Shown: piece by piece, positions 25,852-34,543 of the stretch
How positions within the stretch are numbered: position 1 is the first letter of the stretch
Layout of the letters: the number at the start of each line of letters is the position of its first letter
DNA from: Litorimonas sp964352855
Lineage (GTDB): Bacteria > Pseudomonadota > Alphaproteobacteria > Caulobacterales > Maricaulaceae
Assembly (NCBI GenBank): GCA_964352855.1
Contig: CAYGTR010000010.1
Location: 16,145 to 80,144, forward strand
Length of the DNA: 64,000 bases
Reading direction: 5' to 3'
Position numbers and translations under genes: made by a program
The notes under the pieces: generated by a model
What the model saw: the letters and a program-made list of their open reading frames with translations, nothing else
Told to the model about the DNA's origin: nothing
Databases searched by the model: none

Positions 25852-26162
25852 GTGTTGCTCTGGGATATATTTATCTGGGGACGGCTTTTCTCATTACGAT
25901 CTCAATGGCGTTGATGTTGATCCGCTTAATTGGTGGACCAACACTTTACGACCGTCTTTTGGCGGTCAACTCTTTCGGGACAAAGACCGTGCTCTTCCTC
26001 TGTGTCTTTTGTTTCATTATTGATCGTCCTGATGGGGTCGATATTGCGCTGCTTTATGCTTTGATGAACTTTATTTCGACAATTGCAGCGCTAAAGTTCT
26101 TTAATTACCGCGCCTTAAGTGTTGGCTTGTCGGGTGCCAGAGACCCAGGGGGGGAAGAATGA
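25848..26162 (+). CDS. mrpF: Mrp Na+/H+ antiporter subunit F
   Basis: Small three-helix subunit of the Mrp antiporter. I place the start at the GTG at 25848 (protein begins MSVALGYIYL), which overlaps the mrpE stop; a longer frame from 25815 would add 11 residues with no helix. The MrpF pattern RLIGGPTLYDRLLAVNSFGTKTVLFLCVF is clear, followed by DIALLYALMNFISTIAALKFF. Its stop overlaps the mrpG start by 4 bp. Confidence 0.88.
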   Translation: MSVALGYIYLGTAFLITISMALMLIRLIGGPTLYDRLLAVNSFGTKTVLFLCVFCFIIDRPDGVDIALLYALMNFISTIAALKFFNYRALSVGLSGARDPGGEE

Positions 26163-26572
26163 GTATTCTCATGACAGTCCTCGCGGCGGCGCCTGCCGTT
26201 GCAGAAGCCCATGGCAGTGGCCCTCACATTGATTTGTTTGCTCTTATTCGGTTTGTTTTGACAGTCGTTAGTATCGCGGCGGGTCTTTTCTTTGTTTTTG
26301 CAGGCACATTCGGTGTCCTTCGCTTACCCGATTTTTATACACGTCTCCATGCTGGTGGTATGACGGACACTTTAGGGGCGGAACTCATTCTAATAGGTCT
26401 AATTATCCAATCAGGTTTTTCACAAATGACCTTGAAGCTGCTCTTAGTGGCATTTTTTCTCTTTATCACAAGTCCAACAGCAACCCATGCGGTGGCGCAT
26501 TCCGCTTATAAAAGTGGTCTAAAGCCTCTTTTGGGTAAATATCGTGCCCCTAATTTGGATGAGGAGGTTTAG
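26159..26572 (+). CDS. mrpG: Mrp Na+/H+ antiporter subunit G
   Basis: 137 residues, three membrane helices with the MrpG signature GTFGVLRLPDFYTRLHAGGMTDTLGAELILIGLI in the first half. An N-terminal extension (ILMTVLAAAPAVAEAHGSGPHID, 1-25) resembles a signal-like or extra helix, which is unusual for MrpG. Start overlaps mrpF by 4 bp; the next gene begins 1 bp after its stop. Confidence 0.88.
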   Translation: MSILMTVLAAAPAVAEAHGSGPHIDLFALIRFVLTVVSIAAGLFFVFAGTFGVLRLPDFYTRLHAGGMTDTLGAELILIGLIIQSGFSQMTLKLLLVAFFLFITSPTATHAVAHSAYKSGLKPLLGKYRAPNLDEEV

Positions 26573-27253
26573 ATGTTCGCCGCAGTCGCCTCCGCCTATA
26601 CGCCGTCCCCGCTTATCTTAGATATCAGCTTATTGGCTATTCTCGTTATTGTTGCTTTTGCAATTGTGCGGATGCGTAGTCTGTTTGGGATCGTTATGTT
26701 GCAGGGCGTTTATAGTCTTGTTTGCGCCGCTTGGTTCGTCAGTCTTGATGCCGTTGATGTCGCCTTTACTGAGGCCGCTGTGGGCGCGGGTGTATCAACT
26801 GTATTAATGCTTTCAGCTATGTTGTTAGCCGACCGTACTTCGGCGCCCGTGCCGCGCTCTCGTCAATGGGGGCCTTTATTTGTCTGTATATTTGCGGGTG
26901 TGGCTATGTTCTATGCCATTGGGGACATGTCGGCTTTTGGTGATGCCAACTCACCCGCCAATAGGGGTGTTGGCATCGAATATATGGCCAAGACAGCCGA
27001 AGAAATAAAGATTCCTAATGTTGTGACAGCCGTGCTCGCTAGCTATAGAGGCTATGATACCTTTGGGGAAACAGTCGTGATTTTCTCAGCTGGTCTGGGT
27101 GTGCTTTTACTCCTCGGTTTGAACGGCAATGCCGGTCGTTGGCGTGCAGAGCCAAACGGACAGCGCATCTCCACACCGTCGGCACCTGCTGCTGAAATCA
27201 AGCGCGAAACGGTAGGGCGTGAAGAAAAGGGAGAAGAGGCAAATGTCCGATAA
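26573..27253 (+). CDS. DUF4040/MrpA C-terminal-like antiporter subunit
   Basis: 226 residues with about six membrane helices. The middle part (IVRMRSLFGIVMLQGVYSLVCAAWFVSLDAVDVAFTEAAVGAGVSTVLMLSAML) is the DUF4040 pattern found at the C-terminus of MrpA and in hydrogenase-type MbhD; VDVAFTEAAVGAG holds the conserved acidic residues. The C-terminus (VIFSAGLGVLLLLG) resembles the extra MrpB-like helices fused in MrpA, followed by a charged cytoplasmic tail. So in this operon the MrpA C-terminal half is a separate gene. It overlaps mrpB by 11 bp. Confidence 0.8.
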   Translation: MFAAVASAYTPSPLILDISLLAILVIVAFAIVRMRSLFGIVMLQGVYSLVCAAWFVSLDAVDVAFTEAAVGAGVSTVLMLSAMLLADRTSAPVPRSRQWGPLFVCIFAGVAMFYAIGDMSAFGDANSPANRGVGIEYMAKTAEEIKIPNVVTAVLASYRGYDTFGETVVIFSAGLGVLLLLGLNGNAGRWRAEPNGQRISTPSAPAAEIKRETVGREEKGEEANVR

Positions 27254-27731
27254 TCCCCAAGTCCCAAATGACTTACCTGAAGATTTGAACCTCCGCGATC
27301 CGCATGTTGTTTTGCGGGTTATCTCAAAATTTTTGATACCGCTGATCGCCCTGTTTGCACTGTATGTTCAGTTTCATGGGGATTACGGCCCCGGGGGCGG
27401 TTTCCAAGCCGGTGTTATAATGGCGGTGTCTGTTATTCTCTACGCACTCATTTTTGGGCTTGAAGCAGCCAAGAAGGCCTTTCCGCCGTCTTGGATTCGT
27501 GTCGGTATGACATTAGGTGTTTTGATTTATGGCGGCACAGGTGTGGTCACATGGATGCTAGGCGGCGAGTTCCTGAATTACGGCGTATTGTCGTATGACC
27601 CTAGTCACGGACAACATTACGGCATTCTGGCGATTGAGCTAGGTGTCCTTGTGACGGTCACAACCGTCATGATCGCTATTTTTTACGCTTTTGGCTCTCG
27701 CCAACCCGAAACATCACGGGATGACTGGTAA
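27243..27731 (+). CDS. mrpB: Mrp Na+/H+ antiporter subunit B
   Basis: 163-residue membrane protein with the MnhB pattern: DPHVVLRVISKFLIPLIALFALYVQFHGDYGPGGGFQAGVIMAVSVILYAL and a C-terminal ELGVLVTVTTVMIAIFYAF. I start it at ATG 27243 (MSDNPQVPND), which has AAGGGAGAAGAGG directly upstream; a frame from 27219 would add eight charged residues. Overlaps the DUF4040 gene and runs by a 1-bp overlap into mrpC. Confidence 0.9.
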   Translation: MSDNPQVPNDLPEDLNLRDPHVVLRVISKFLIPLIALFALYVQFHGDYGPGGGFQAGVIMAVSVILYALIFGLEAAKKAFPPSWIRVGMTLGVLIYGGTGVVTWMLGGEFLNYGVLSYDPSHGQHYGILAIELGVLVTVTTVMIAIFYAFGSRQPETSRDDW

Positions 27732-28216
27732 TGTTTGCGGATATTTTTGAGCAATTTAACGATGCTATCGTGATCGTCTTAATGATGACGGGACTTTATG
27801 TTGTTTTTTCCTCGCGTAATCTCATTAAGAAACTTGTCGGCTTATCGCTTTTCCAAACCTCAGTTTTCTTGCTCTATATTACGATTGGGAAAGTTGAGGG
27901 TGGCCAACCCCCTATCCTGATTGAGGATAAAAACGGTGGCCCCTATGTTGAACTGGAAACGGTTCAAGTGGCAGCAAGCGAAGGGGGTTATATCGTCGAT
28001 GCGCTCTATTCAAATCCACTCCCCCATGTCCTTATCCTGACCGCTATTGTTGTGGGTGTGGCGACGCTTGCTATCGGTTTGTCGCTCGTTGTGCGTATTC
28101 GTGAAGTCTATCAAACCATTGAAGAGAATGAGATCGAAGATCTTGATTACGCTTATAATCTGGAAGGTATAGATGCCTTGAGGCCGAGCTCTGAAAATGG
28201 GGCGCGCCGACAATGA
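27731..28216 (+). CDS. mrpC: Mrp Na+/H+ antiporter subunit C (NuoK-like)
   Basis: 161 residues, three helices like NuoK: MMTGLYVVFSSRNLIKKLVGLSLFQTSVFLLYITIG, then PHVLILTAIVVGVATLAIGLSLVVRI. Between helices 2 and 3 is a hydrophilic loop of about 35 residues (VEGGQPPILIEDKNGGPYVELETVQV), longer than in the Bacillus protein, and there is an extra acidic C-terminal tail of about 30 residues. Translationally linked with the genes on both sides. Confidence 0.88.
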   Translation: MFADIFEQFNDAIVIVLMMTGLYVVFSSRNLIKKLVGLSLFQTSVFLLYITIGKVEGGQPPILIEDKNGGPYVELETVQVAASEGGYIVDALYSNPLPHVLILTAIVVGVATLAIGLSLVVRIREVYQTIEENEIEDLDYAYNLEGIDALRPSSENGARRQ

Positions 28217-29757
28217 ATCTGACATCTTATATGCCCGCATGGTTATTTGAGCACGGCGCGGCCTTTTTGATTGCTGTGCCTTTAATATTGGCAGCTGTGA
28301 CCGCCATTTTGCCAAGTCGCAAACTGGCCTGGTGGACGACGACTTTCATGACATTAGTTCTGGTTGTTGCAGCTATCGCTTTGGCGCAATATGAGCTTAA
28401 TAACGGCTTGATGCTGTATGAATTGGGGGGTTGGGCGCCGCCTCACGGGATTTCTCTTATCATAGACGCGCTTTCTGCTCCGGTTTTGGTGCTGATTGCG
28501 GCGATGGCGTTGATTACAATGCTTTATGCAATGCCCGCCACAATTGCCGAAATTGAGCCTAAGAAACAGGCCCCGTTTTATGCTGCTTTTTTGCTCGCCA
28601 TGGCGGGACTCATGGGCATGGTGGTGACAGGTGATGCGTTTAACGTTTTCGTTTTTCTCGAAGTCAGTTCCATCTCAACTTATGTTTTGGTCGCAATGGG
28701 GGCAAGCCGAGATCGACGTGCCTTGGTGGCGGCCTATAATTATCTCATTGTGGGGTCCATTGGGGCGACCTTTTTCGTGATTGGTATCGGCTTCCTCTAT
28801 ATGGAAACGGGCACGCTCAACATGGCGGATATTGCACGTGTGCTGTCTGAAAATGATGGCGGATCGCGGGTCGCCATGGTTGCCTTTGGCTTCATCATTG
28901 TGGGCTTGGGCCTAAAGCTCGCCATGTTCCCGCTTCATAATTGGTTGCCGGGCGCTTATGCCTATGCACCAACACAGGTGACGGCATTTTTAGCCTCAAC
29001 AGCCACAAAGGCGGCGCTATATTTGTTGCTTCGCTTCACTTTCTTCGTCTTTAATCCGGAATTTGATTATGTGGCCGCGACGCTGACTTATTTAATTATA
29101 GGCTTGGCTGTAGTGGGAATGGTGTTCACATCGTCTCAAGCAATTTTCCAAACAGATGCTCGCCGCACTTTAGCGTTCTCATCGGTCGCCCAAGTTGGGT
29201 ATATGTTGCTGGGTATTGGTATCGCCACGACGGCCAGTGTTGGGGCCGCTTATCTGCATCTTATCAATCATGCGATCATCAAAGGCGGTTTGTTCTTAGC
29301 CGTAGGCGCCATGTGGTATCGATTTGGGATTACGCGGACGTCTGATTTTCGGGGTTTATCAAAGACGATGCCTTGGACGATGGGAGCTTTCACCATTTGT
29401 GGTTTCTCATTGATAGGTGTGCCGTTCACGGCTGGCTTTGTATCCAAAGTCGCCTTGGCCGACGCCGCGGCATCGCAAGGTTATTGGTGGTCCGTGGGCG
29501 TGATTGTGCTGACGTCTATCCTCGCCATGATTTATATCGGGCGTATATTGATGACGGCTTATTTCCAAGACCCGCCAGAGATAAATGGGGTCAGAGTCGC
29601 CAGAAACGAAGCCCCGCTCATTATGCTTGCACCCATGTGGTTCTTGGCGATTGCCTCTATCGTGATCGGCATGAATCTTTTTGGCGCTTCTGATATTATT
29701 GTCGGCGCGTCTGAACGGGCTGCGGAAGCCCTGTTGATGGCAGGAGGGCCAAAATAA
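28213..29757 (+). CDS. mrpD: Mrp Na+/H+ antiporter subunit D (first copy)
   Basis: A 514-residue NuoL/M/N-type proton-translocating subunit, about 14 membrane helices. Visible family signatures: VFLEVSSISTYVLVAMG (conserved Glu in helix 5), LGLKLAMFPLHNWLPGAYAYAPTQVTAFLASTATKAALY (conserved Lys and the LPGAY/A region) and FSSVAQVGYMLLGIGIA with HLINHAIIKGGLFL. The pattern is the MrpD type. Start overlaps mrpC by 4 bp; stop overlaps the next gene by 1 bp. Confidence 0.9.
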   Translation: MNLTSYMPAWLFEHGAAFLIAVPLILAAVTAILPSRKLAWWTTTFMTLVLVVAAIALAQYELNNGLMLYELGGWAPPHGISLIIDALSAPVLVLIAAMALITMLYAMPATIAEIEPKKQAPFYAAFLLAMAGLMGMVVTGDAFNVFVFLEVSSISTYVLVAMGASRDRRALVAAYNYLIVGSIGATFFVIGIGFLYMETGTLNMADIARVLSENDGGSRVAMVAFGFIIVGLGLKLAMFPLHNWLPGAYAYAPTQVTAFLASTATKAALYLLLRFTFFVFNPEFDYVAATLTYLIIGLAVVGMVFTSSQAIFQTDARRTLAFSSVAQVGYMLLGIGIATTASVGAAYLHLINHAIIKGGLFLAVGAMWYRFGITRTSDFRGLSKTMPWTMGAFTICGFSLIGVPFTAGFVSKVALADAAASQGYWWSVGVIVLTSILAMIYIGRILMTAYFQDPPEINGVRVARNEAPLIMLAPMWFLAIASIVIGMNLFGASDIIVGASERAAEALLMAGGPK

Positions 29758-31247
29758 TGGTCTTCACGGCTGAACTTGCTTTGTTGCTTCTGCTGCTCAT
29801 ACCTTTGACAGCGGCTATATTAATTCCTCTCGCAGGAAAGGTGTTACCCAATATTCGTGAAGCTATCACCTTTGTCGCCGGAATCGCTCTTCTCGCGACC
29901 GTTATTTATCTCTGTCGCGAGGTTGCCGTGGGGGGGCGTCCTGAACTTCTCTTGGGAACATTTGCAGGTAATTTTGAAGTTAAATTCAAACTTGAACCCC
30001 TCGGAGCAACCTTTGCTGCTATTGCCAGCTCTTTATGGATCGTGAACTCCGTCTTCACGCTCGGCTACATGCGTGGGAATAAAGAAAAAAACCAGACGCG
30101 TTTCTATGCCTTTGTCGCTCTTGCAATTGCTGCTGCGATGGGTGTTGCGGCTTCGGCCAATCTCATTACGCTTTTCATATTCTATGAAGCCCTGACGATT
30201 TCGACGTTCCCGTTGGTCTCTCACAAGGGTGATGCCAAGGCCCGTAAAGGCCTTAAGATTTATGCATTGATTTTGATGGGCACATCTTTGGCCTTCTTGC
30301 TCCCCGCTATTATCGGTACACATGTTATTGCGGGCACAACAGAATTTATGGTCGGAGGTGTATTCCCCGAAGGGACATCTCTGCTTGCCACCTCTATCCT
30401 CTTGTTCCTGTTTGCCTTTGGGATTGCCAAAGCGGCGCTGATGCCTGTGCATCCGTGGCTGCCCAATGCGATGGTTGCACCGACGCCGGTATCGGCTTTA
30501 CTCCACGCGGTCGCCGTTGTGAAAGCGGGTGTATTTACAATGCTGAAAGTCGTGGTCTTTACATTCGGGCCATCCTTGGCGGCGGAAACACCTGCCAGCA
30601 CAATACTGTCTTGGGTCGCGGCGATTTCGATTGTTCTCGCTTCAGTGATCGCCTTACGTCAGGATAATCTGAAAGCGCGATTGGCTTATTCGACAGTCTC
30701 GCAGCTCTCCTATATTACGCTGGGCGCCATGCTCGCCGCGCCCATGGCGATTATTGGCGGTGGCTTGCAGATTGTCATGCATGCTTGGGGTAAGATCACG
30801 CTCTTTATGTGCGCAGGCGCGATTTATACAATTTCTCACCGCACAAATGTTTCACAGCTGGACGGCTTAGGTCGCACGATGCCATGGGTGTTCGGCGCAT
30901 TTTTGGTCGGAGCTGTCTCAATTATTGGCATTCCCCCTATGGGCGGCTCTTGGCCGAAATTCTTCCTCATGGCAGGGGCGCTTGATAGCGGGAAGGGCAT
31001 ATTGATTGCAGCCCTGATAGCTTCCTCTATCTTGAATATTATCTATCTTATTCCGATTGCCGTACGGGGCTTTATGAAACCGCCTGTAGATGCGGAGGCC
31101 GATAAACTTATTGGCTTTGAGCGTAAAAAACATATTTGGGTCATTATCCCGCCGGTCTTCACCGCTTTAGGGAGTCTTGTGCTCTTCTTTTATGCGGGCG
31201 GAATTGTGGATTTCCTCAAACCCATCTTACCAGGGGGGCTCTCGTAA
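29757..31247 (+). CDS. Mrp antiporter subunit D-like protein (second copy)
   Basis: A 496-residue NuoL/M/N-type subunit. Landmarks: LFIFYEALTISTFPLVSHKGD, FGIAKAALMPVHPWLPNAMVAPTPVSALLHAVAVVKAGVF (the Lys/His-containing channel region typical of MrpA/NuoL-type proteins) and YSTVSQLSYITLGAML. The HPWLPNAM and LLHAVAVVKAG wording is closer to MrpA/NuoL N-terminal channels than to MrpD, so it may be the transporter half of a split MrpA. It is joined by 1-bp overlaps on both sides. Confidence 0.85.
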   Translation: MVFTAELALLLLLLIPLTAAILIPLAGKVLPNIREAITFVAGIALLATVIYLCREVAVGGRPELLLGTFAGNFEVKFKLEPLGATFAAIASSLWIVNSVFTLGYMRGNKEKNQTRFYAFVALAIAAAMGVAASANLITLFIFYEALTISTFPLVSHKGDAKARKGLKIYALILMGTSLAFLLPAIIGTHVIAGTTEFMVGGVFPEGTSLLATSILLFLFAFGIAKAALMPVHPWLPNAMVAPTPVSALLHAVAVVKAGVFTMLKVVVFTFGPSLAAETPASTILSWVAAISIVLASVIALRQDNLKARLAYSTVSQLSYITLGAMLAAPMAIIGGGLQIVMHAWGKITLFMCAGAIYTISHRTNVSQLDGLGRTMPWVFGAFLVGAVSIIGIPPMGGSWPKFFLMAGALDSGKGILIAALIASSILNIIYLIPIAVRGFMKPPVDAEADKLIGFERKKHIWVIIPPVFTALGSLVLFFYAGGIVDFLKPILPGGLS

Positions 31248-31594
31248 TGACGGATCAACAACGAGAGACATCAGAACATGCTGCAGAGGGTATTCACCCC
31301 GTTGCAAAATATTTTTTGTTCTTAGGTAAAGACTCCGTCAAGCGGAACTTCATGTGGCTCCCTTTGGCGGGAATTATAGTGACTGTTATTCTTGGGATTA
31401 TGCATCCTCTAAAACATCCTGCGCCGTGGGAAGTCTTCCCTGGGTCTTGGGCTGTCTTTGGCTTTATCGCTTATTCGATTATCGTCTTTACTGCGCCTGT
31501 TTTATTTAAACTGCTTGCGCGGGATGAGAGCTACTACGGCGAGGGTGGCTTGCCTGATCCCGATTACTCGACTGAACATGAGGGAGAACATTAA
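31247..31594 (+). CDS. Small two-helix protein inside the Mrp operon
   Basis: Not recognised. I take the ATG at 31247 (protein MTDQQRETSEHAAEG, 115 residues), which overlaps the previous stop by 1 bp; a longer frame from 31136 lies inside the previous gene. Two membrane segments are seen (about 38-54, LPLAGIIVTVILGIMH, and about 64-85, SWAVFGFIAYSIIVFTAPVLFKLL), with an acidic hydrophilic tail (LARDESYYGEGGLPDPDYSTEHEGEH). The tight packing between two antiporter channel subunits argues that it is part of the complex, perhaps an accessory or assembly subunit. Confidence 0.7.
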   Translation: MTDQQRETSEHAAEGIHPVAKYFLFLGKDSVKRNFMWLPLAGIIVTVILGIMHPLKHPAPWEVFPGSWAVFGFIAYSIIVFTAPVLFKLLARDESYYGEGGLPDPDYSTEHEGEH

Positions 31595-33342
31595 TGTTTG
31601 ACCTTATGAATATTAACCCGGGTCTTTGGGTTATTTTGGCCGGTTTGGTTTGCACGCTTATTCCCAAAAGCCCGGCCACGCATTATACGCGAAAGCTTTT
31701 ACTGATTGCCACGCCCATATTTGCCGGTTGGCTTATCTATCAGATGCATGCGATTGAACCGAATTATATTCGGGGCATACTGACCTTCGGCAATATAGAG
31801 CTCACGACCTTACGCATCGATGGCCTGTCGCTGGTCTGGGGCTTGTTGTTCTGTTTAGCGGGCATCATTAACGGCATTTACGGTCTGCATGAGAAATGCC
31901 GTATCACGGATAGCTCGGCCCTGATTTACACAGGGGCGGCGATTGCGGGTGTGTTGTCGGGCGACATGATTACCCTGTTTATTTTCTGGGAGCTTACGGC
32001 GATTTCATCAGTTTTCCTTGTCTGGAAAGGCGGCGAACGGGCCTATGCGGCGGGTATGCGCTATTTAGCGGTGCAAGTTCTGTCTGGTGTCTTGCTTTTG
32101 GGCGGGGCCGTTATGGTGGCGCAAGATCGCGGCGGTGACTTCATGTTCACCTTTATTGGATTGGACACGCCGGGCGGGTGGTTGATGCTGATTGCTATGG
32201 GTATAAAATGTGGCTTCCCGCTGCTGCATAACTGGATGCAGGATGCTTATCCAAAAGCCTCGATTACAGGGACGGTAATTTTGGCATCATTCACCACAAA
32301 GTTCGCGATTTACGCCTTGGCACGTGGTTTTGAAGGCGTCGATATCCTGATTTGGATCGGGGCGATTATGACCTGTTTCCCGGTCTTCTTTGCCGTAGTC
32401 GAAAACGATCTGCGCCGCGTTTTGGCTTATTCACTGAATAACCAACTCGGCTTTATGGTCTGCGGCATCGGCATTGGCGGCGCGCTGGCGATGAACGGTG
32501 TTGTGGGGCAGGTCTTCGTCCATGTCATCTTTAAGGGCTTGCTCTTCATGTCCATCGGCGCGGTGATGTACCGCACGGGCACGGCCAAGGCCTCAGAACT
32601 TGGTGGGCTGTTCCGCTCCATGCCTTACACAGCCGTTCTGTGTATGATCGGTGCAGGGTCGATTGCAGCCTTCCCACTGCTGGCCGCCTTTGTCACCAAA
32701 GCGATGATTTTGGCCGCAGCGATTGAAGAACATCTCTGGATACCGTTTGCAATGATGCTCTTTGCCTCTGCCGGTGTGATGGAACATTCCGGGATTAAAG
32801 TCCCGCATTTCACCTTCTTCGCCCATGACAGCGGACGGCGCGTGAAAGAAGCGCCTTGGAACATGCTGCTGGCTATGAGCCTCGCAGGTATCTTATGTAT
32901 TGTTTTGGCGTGGCCGTTCGGTGGCTATCAAATGCTTTATGCGCTAATGCCCTTCCCGATGGAAGAGGCCTACAAACCTTACACTTGGGATCATGTTGTC
33001 TTCCAGCTGCAGCTACTTTTTGCGGCCATTTTCGCGTTCACCTTGCTCAAGCGCTACGGTGTTTACCCCGCTGAGCGCCGCGCAGAGATTTTGGACTTTG
33101 ACTGGGTGTATCGTCGGGTCGGCTTAGATACGGTGAAATGGACTTCTGCTATGTGGGACCGTATGAACGTCCATGTGAAACGTTTCAGCGATAAGACCTT
33201 GAGTGAGCTCGGACGTAAATTCTATCAAGTCTTTAGTCCTGCAGGCGCGATGAGTGAAGCGACCCCTTCAGGTCTTTCAGCCGTGCTGACCGCAGGCATG
33301 CTCCTGCTCACCTTAATTGTTATCTATGTCCTCGGGGCTTAG
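31594..33342 (+). CDS. Mrp antiporter NuoL/M/N-type subunit (third copy)
   Basis: A 582-residue proton-conducting transporter family member. Signatures: LFIFWELTAISSVFLVWKGG (helix 5 Glu), MGIKCGFPLLHNWMQDAYPKASITGTVILASFTTKFAIYALARGF, and AYSLNNQLGFMVCGIGIGG with HVIFKGLLFMSIGAVMYRTG. It has an extended C-terminus (about 470-582) with a hydrophilic helix and a final membrane helix (LSAVLTAGMLLLTLIVIYVLGA), which resembles the lateral-helix ends of NuoL/MrpA. It ends 13 bp before mucR. Confidence 0.87.
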   Translation: MFDLMNINPGLWVILAGLVCTLIPKSPATHYTRKLLLIATPIFAGWLIYQMHAIEPNYIRGILTFGNIELTTLRIDGLSLVWGLLFCLAGIINGIYGLHEKCRITDSSALIYTGAAIAGVLSGDMITLFIFWELTAISSVFLVWKGGERAYAAGMRYLAVQVLSGVLLLGGAVMVAQDRGGDFMFTFIGLDTPGGWLMLIAMGIKCGFPLLHNWMQDAYPKASITGTVILASFTTKFAIYALARGFEGVDILIWIGAIMTCFPVFFAVVENDLRRVLAYSLNNQLGFMVCGIGIGGALAMNGVVGQVFVHVIFKGLLFMSIGAVMYRTGTAKASELGGLFRSMPYTAVLCMIGAGSIAAFPLLAAFVTKAMILAAAIEEHLWIPFAMMLFASAGVMEHSGIKVPHFTFFAHDSGRRVKEAPWNMLLAMSLAGILCIVLAWPFGGYQMLYALMPFPMEEAYKPYTWDHVVFQLQLLFAAIFAFTLLKRYGVYPAERRAEILDFDWVYRRVGLDTVKWTSAMWDRMNVHVKRFSDKTLSELGRKFYQVFSPAGAMSEATPSGLSAVLTAGMLLLTLIVIYVLGA

Positions 33343-33354
33343 GGTGTTAGGCGG

Positions 33355-33777
33355 GTGAGTGAAGAGGACGAAAAAGTCTCAAAGGATGTGCTCCTTGCGC
33401 ATATGTCTAATATTGCCGCCGCCTATTTTACCAATCATACTGTTGCTCCAAAAGATATTCCGCAGGTTCTGGAGACTATTTATGAGGGCTTAGTTGCTGT
33501 TGTCGTGAATGAAGACGAGGTTGCCGACGCGGAGCTGCAGGAACCTGCCGTGCCGATAGAAGAGTCGTTAAGTGACGATACGATTATCTGTCTCGAAGAT
33601 GGCTTGCCTTTCCAATCTCTCAAGCGGCATTTACGTGTAAAATATGACATGACGCCCGAGGTGTATCGTAAGAAGTGGGGCTTGCCGTCTGATTATCCAA
33701 TGGTTGCTCCCGCCTATGCAAGGCGGCGATCTGAACTTGCCAAGCGGACGGGGCTGGGGAAAAACAGACCGACTTGA
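33355..33777 (+). CDS. MucR/Ros family transcriptional regulator
   Basis: A 140-residue member of the Ros/MucR family of alphaproteobacterial DNA-binding proteins with a prokaryotic zinc finger. The C-terminal half (about 80-135) holds IICLEDGLPFQSLKRHLRVKYDMTPEVYRKKWGLPSDYPMVAPAYARRRSELAK, with the Cys and His of the finger and the YRKKWGLP recognition-helix block. The expected C-x2-C is reduced to a single Cys plus Asp (CLED), as in many MucR proteins. In Caulobacter, MucR1/2 with SciP restrain CtrA-driven genes. GTG start. It may be read through from the antiporter operon. Confidence 0.88.
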   Translation: MSEEDEKVSKDVLLAHMSNIAAAYFTNHTVAPKDIPQVLETIYEGLVAVVVNEDEVADAELQEPAVPIEESLSDDTIICLEDGLPFQSLKRHLRVKYDMTPEVYRKKWGLPSDYPMVAPAYARRRSELAKRTGLGKNRPT

Positions 33778-33914
33778 TTCGTCTCTCGCTCTTAAAATTT
33801 TAATATACTTATCTAAGGGTGTGAGCCTGACGATCTCTTTCACTGCCAGTCGTTGATTGAATCGGAACCGATTCAAAAAACAGGGTCTTTCTCCGCTTAA
33901 ACCCTAATTTATAG

Positions 33915-33929
33915 TTAACAAATCATTGA
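33915..33929 (+). promoter_or_regulatory. Near-consensus CtrA-type box TTAA-N7-TTGA
   Basis: One mismatch from TTAA-N7-TTAA, 64 bp before the PAS_5 gene start. Weak evidence alone, noted because a perfect box occurs further on in the GTA region. Confidence 0.25.
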
Positions 33930-33941
33930 AGCAGGACTCTG

Positions 33942-33961
33942 CATACTCAATACATACTCAA
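33942..33961 (+). repeat. Tandem CATACTCAA repeats one helical turn apart
   Basis: Two identical 9-bp copies (33942-33950 and 33953-33961) with an 11-bp period in the leader of the PAS_5 gene, as expected for adjacent binding of a regulator on one face of DNA. Confidence 0.4.
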
Positions 33962-33992
33962 AGGCTGATAGGGCAGTCTCCGGGGAGGTTTT

Positions 33993-34496
33993 ATGATTGA
34001 GGGTAACGCGTTGAGGCATCAGATGGTGCTTCCGCAGCAGCAAAAAATTTACGACTATTGGCGCTCAAAATGTCGGGCGGGGGCATTCCCTTCTCGCAAC
34101 GATATTCTTCCTGAAGATATTGGGAAATTGCTGCCGACGACTACAATCACAGAGGTGAGTCAAGACACAGGCCGTTACCATATTCGTCTTGCGGGTACAG
34201 GCTTTTGGAATTTATTCAATGATGAAATTCAAGGTCGTCATATTGATGAGTTACCCATCGGATGTCGCAGCGCCTATTGGAAATCCATATTGGATAAGAT
34301 TGTTCTAAACAAACGTCCTTATGTCGGCGTGACTCGCCCGGGTACGCCGAACGGTGGGCATTTGGCGCAATTCTGGATTCGCCTGCCGCTAGCGGACAAC
34401 GGCCATAATGTAACAATGATCCTCGGTTATGACCATTTTGTCAAAATGGATGCCAGTACCCAGATGAGCTTAAAGGCTAATAAAATTTACGCTTAA
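33993..34496 (+). CDS. PAS_5 family PAS-domain protein
   Basis: A 167-residue single-domain protein of the alphaproteobacterial PAS_5 type: an N-terminal helix (QQQKIYDYWRSKCRAGAFPSRNDILPEDIGKLLPTTTITEV), the core (YHIRLAGTGFWNLFNDEIQGRHIDEL) and C-terminal strands (FWIRLPLADNGHNVTMILGYDHF). No output domain follows, so it would act by protein contact. It lies immediately before the GTA activator genes in the same direction with CGGGGAGG near the start; a link to GTA control is inference from position only. Confidence 0.75.
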   Translation: MIEGNALRHQMVLPQQQKIYDYWRSKCRAGAFPSRNDILPEDIGKLLPTTTITEVSQDTGRYHIRLAGTGFWNLFNDEIQGRHIDELPIGCRSAYWKSILDKIVLNKRPYVGVTRPGTPNGGHLAQFWIRLPLADNGHNVTMILGYDHFVKMDASTQMSLKANKIYA

Positions 34497-34543
34497 TATC
34501 AAAGCTTTAGCTAAATGCTTCGTTCACATACGGCGCTTAGATG

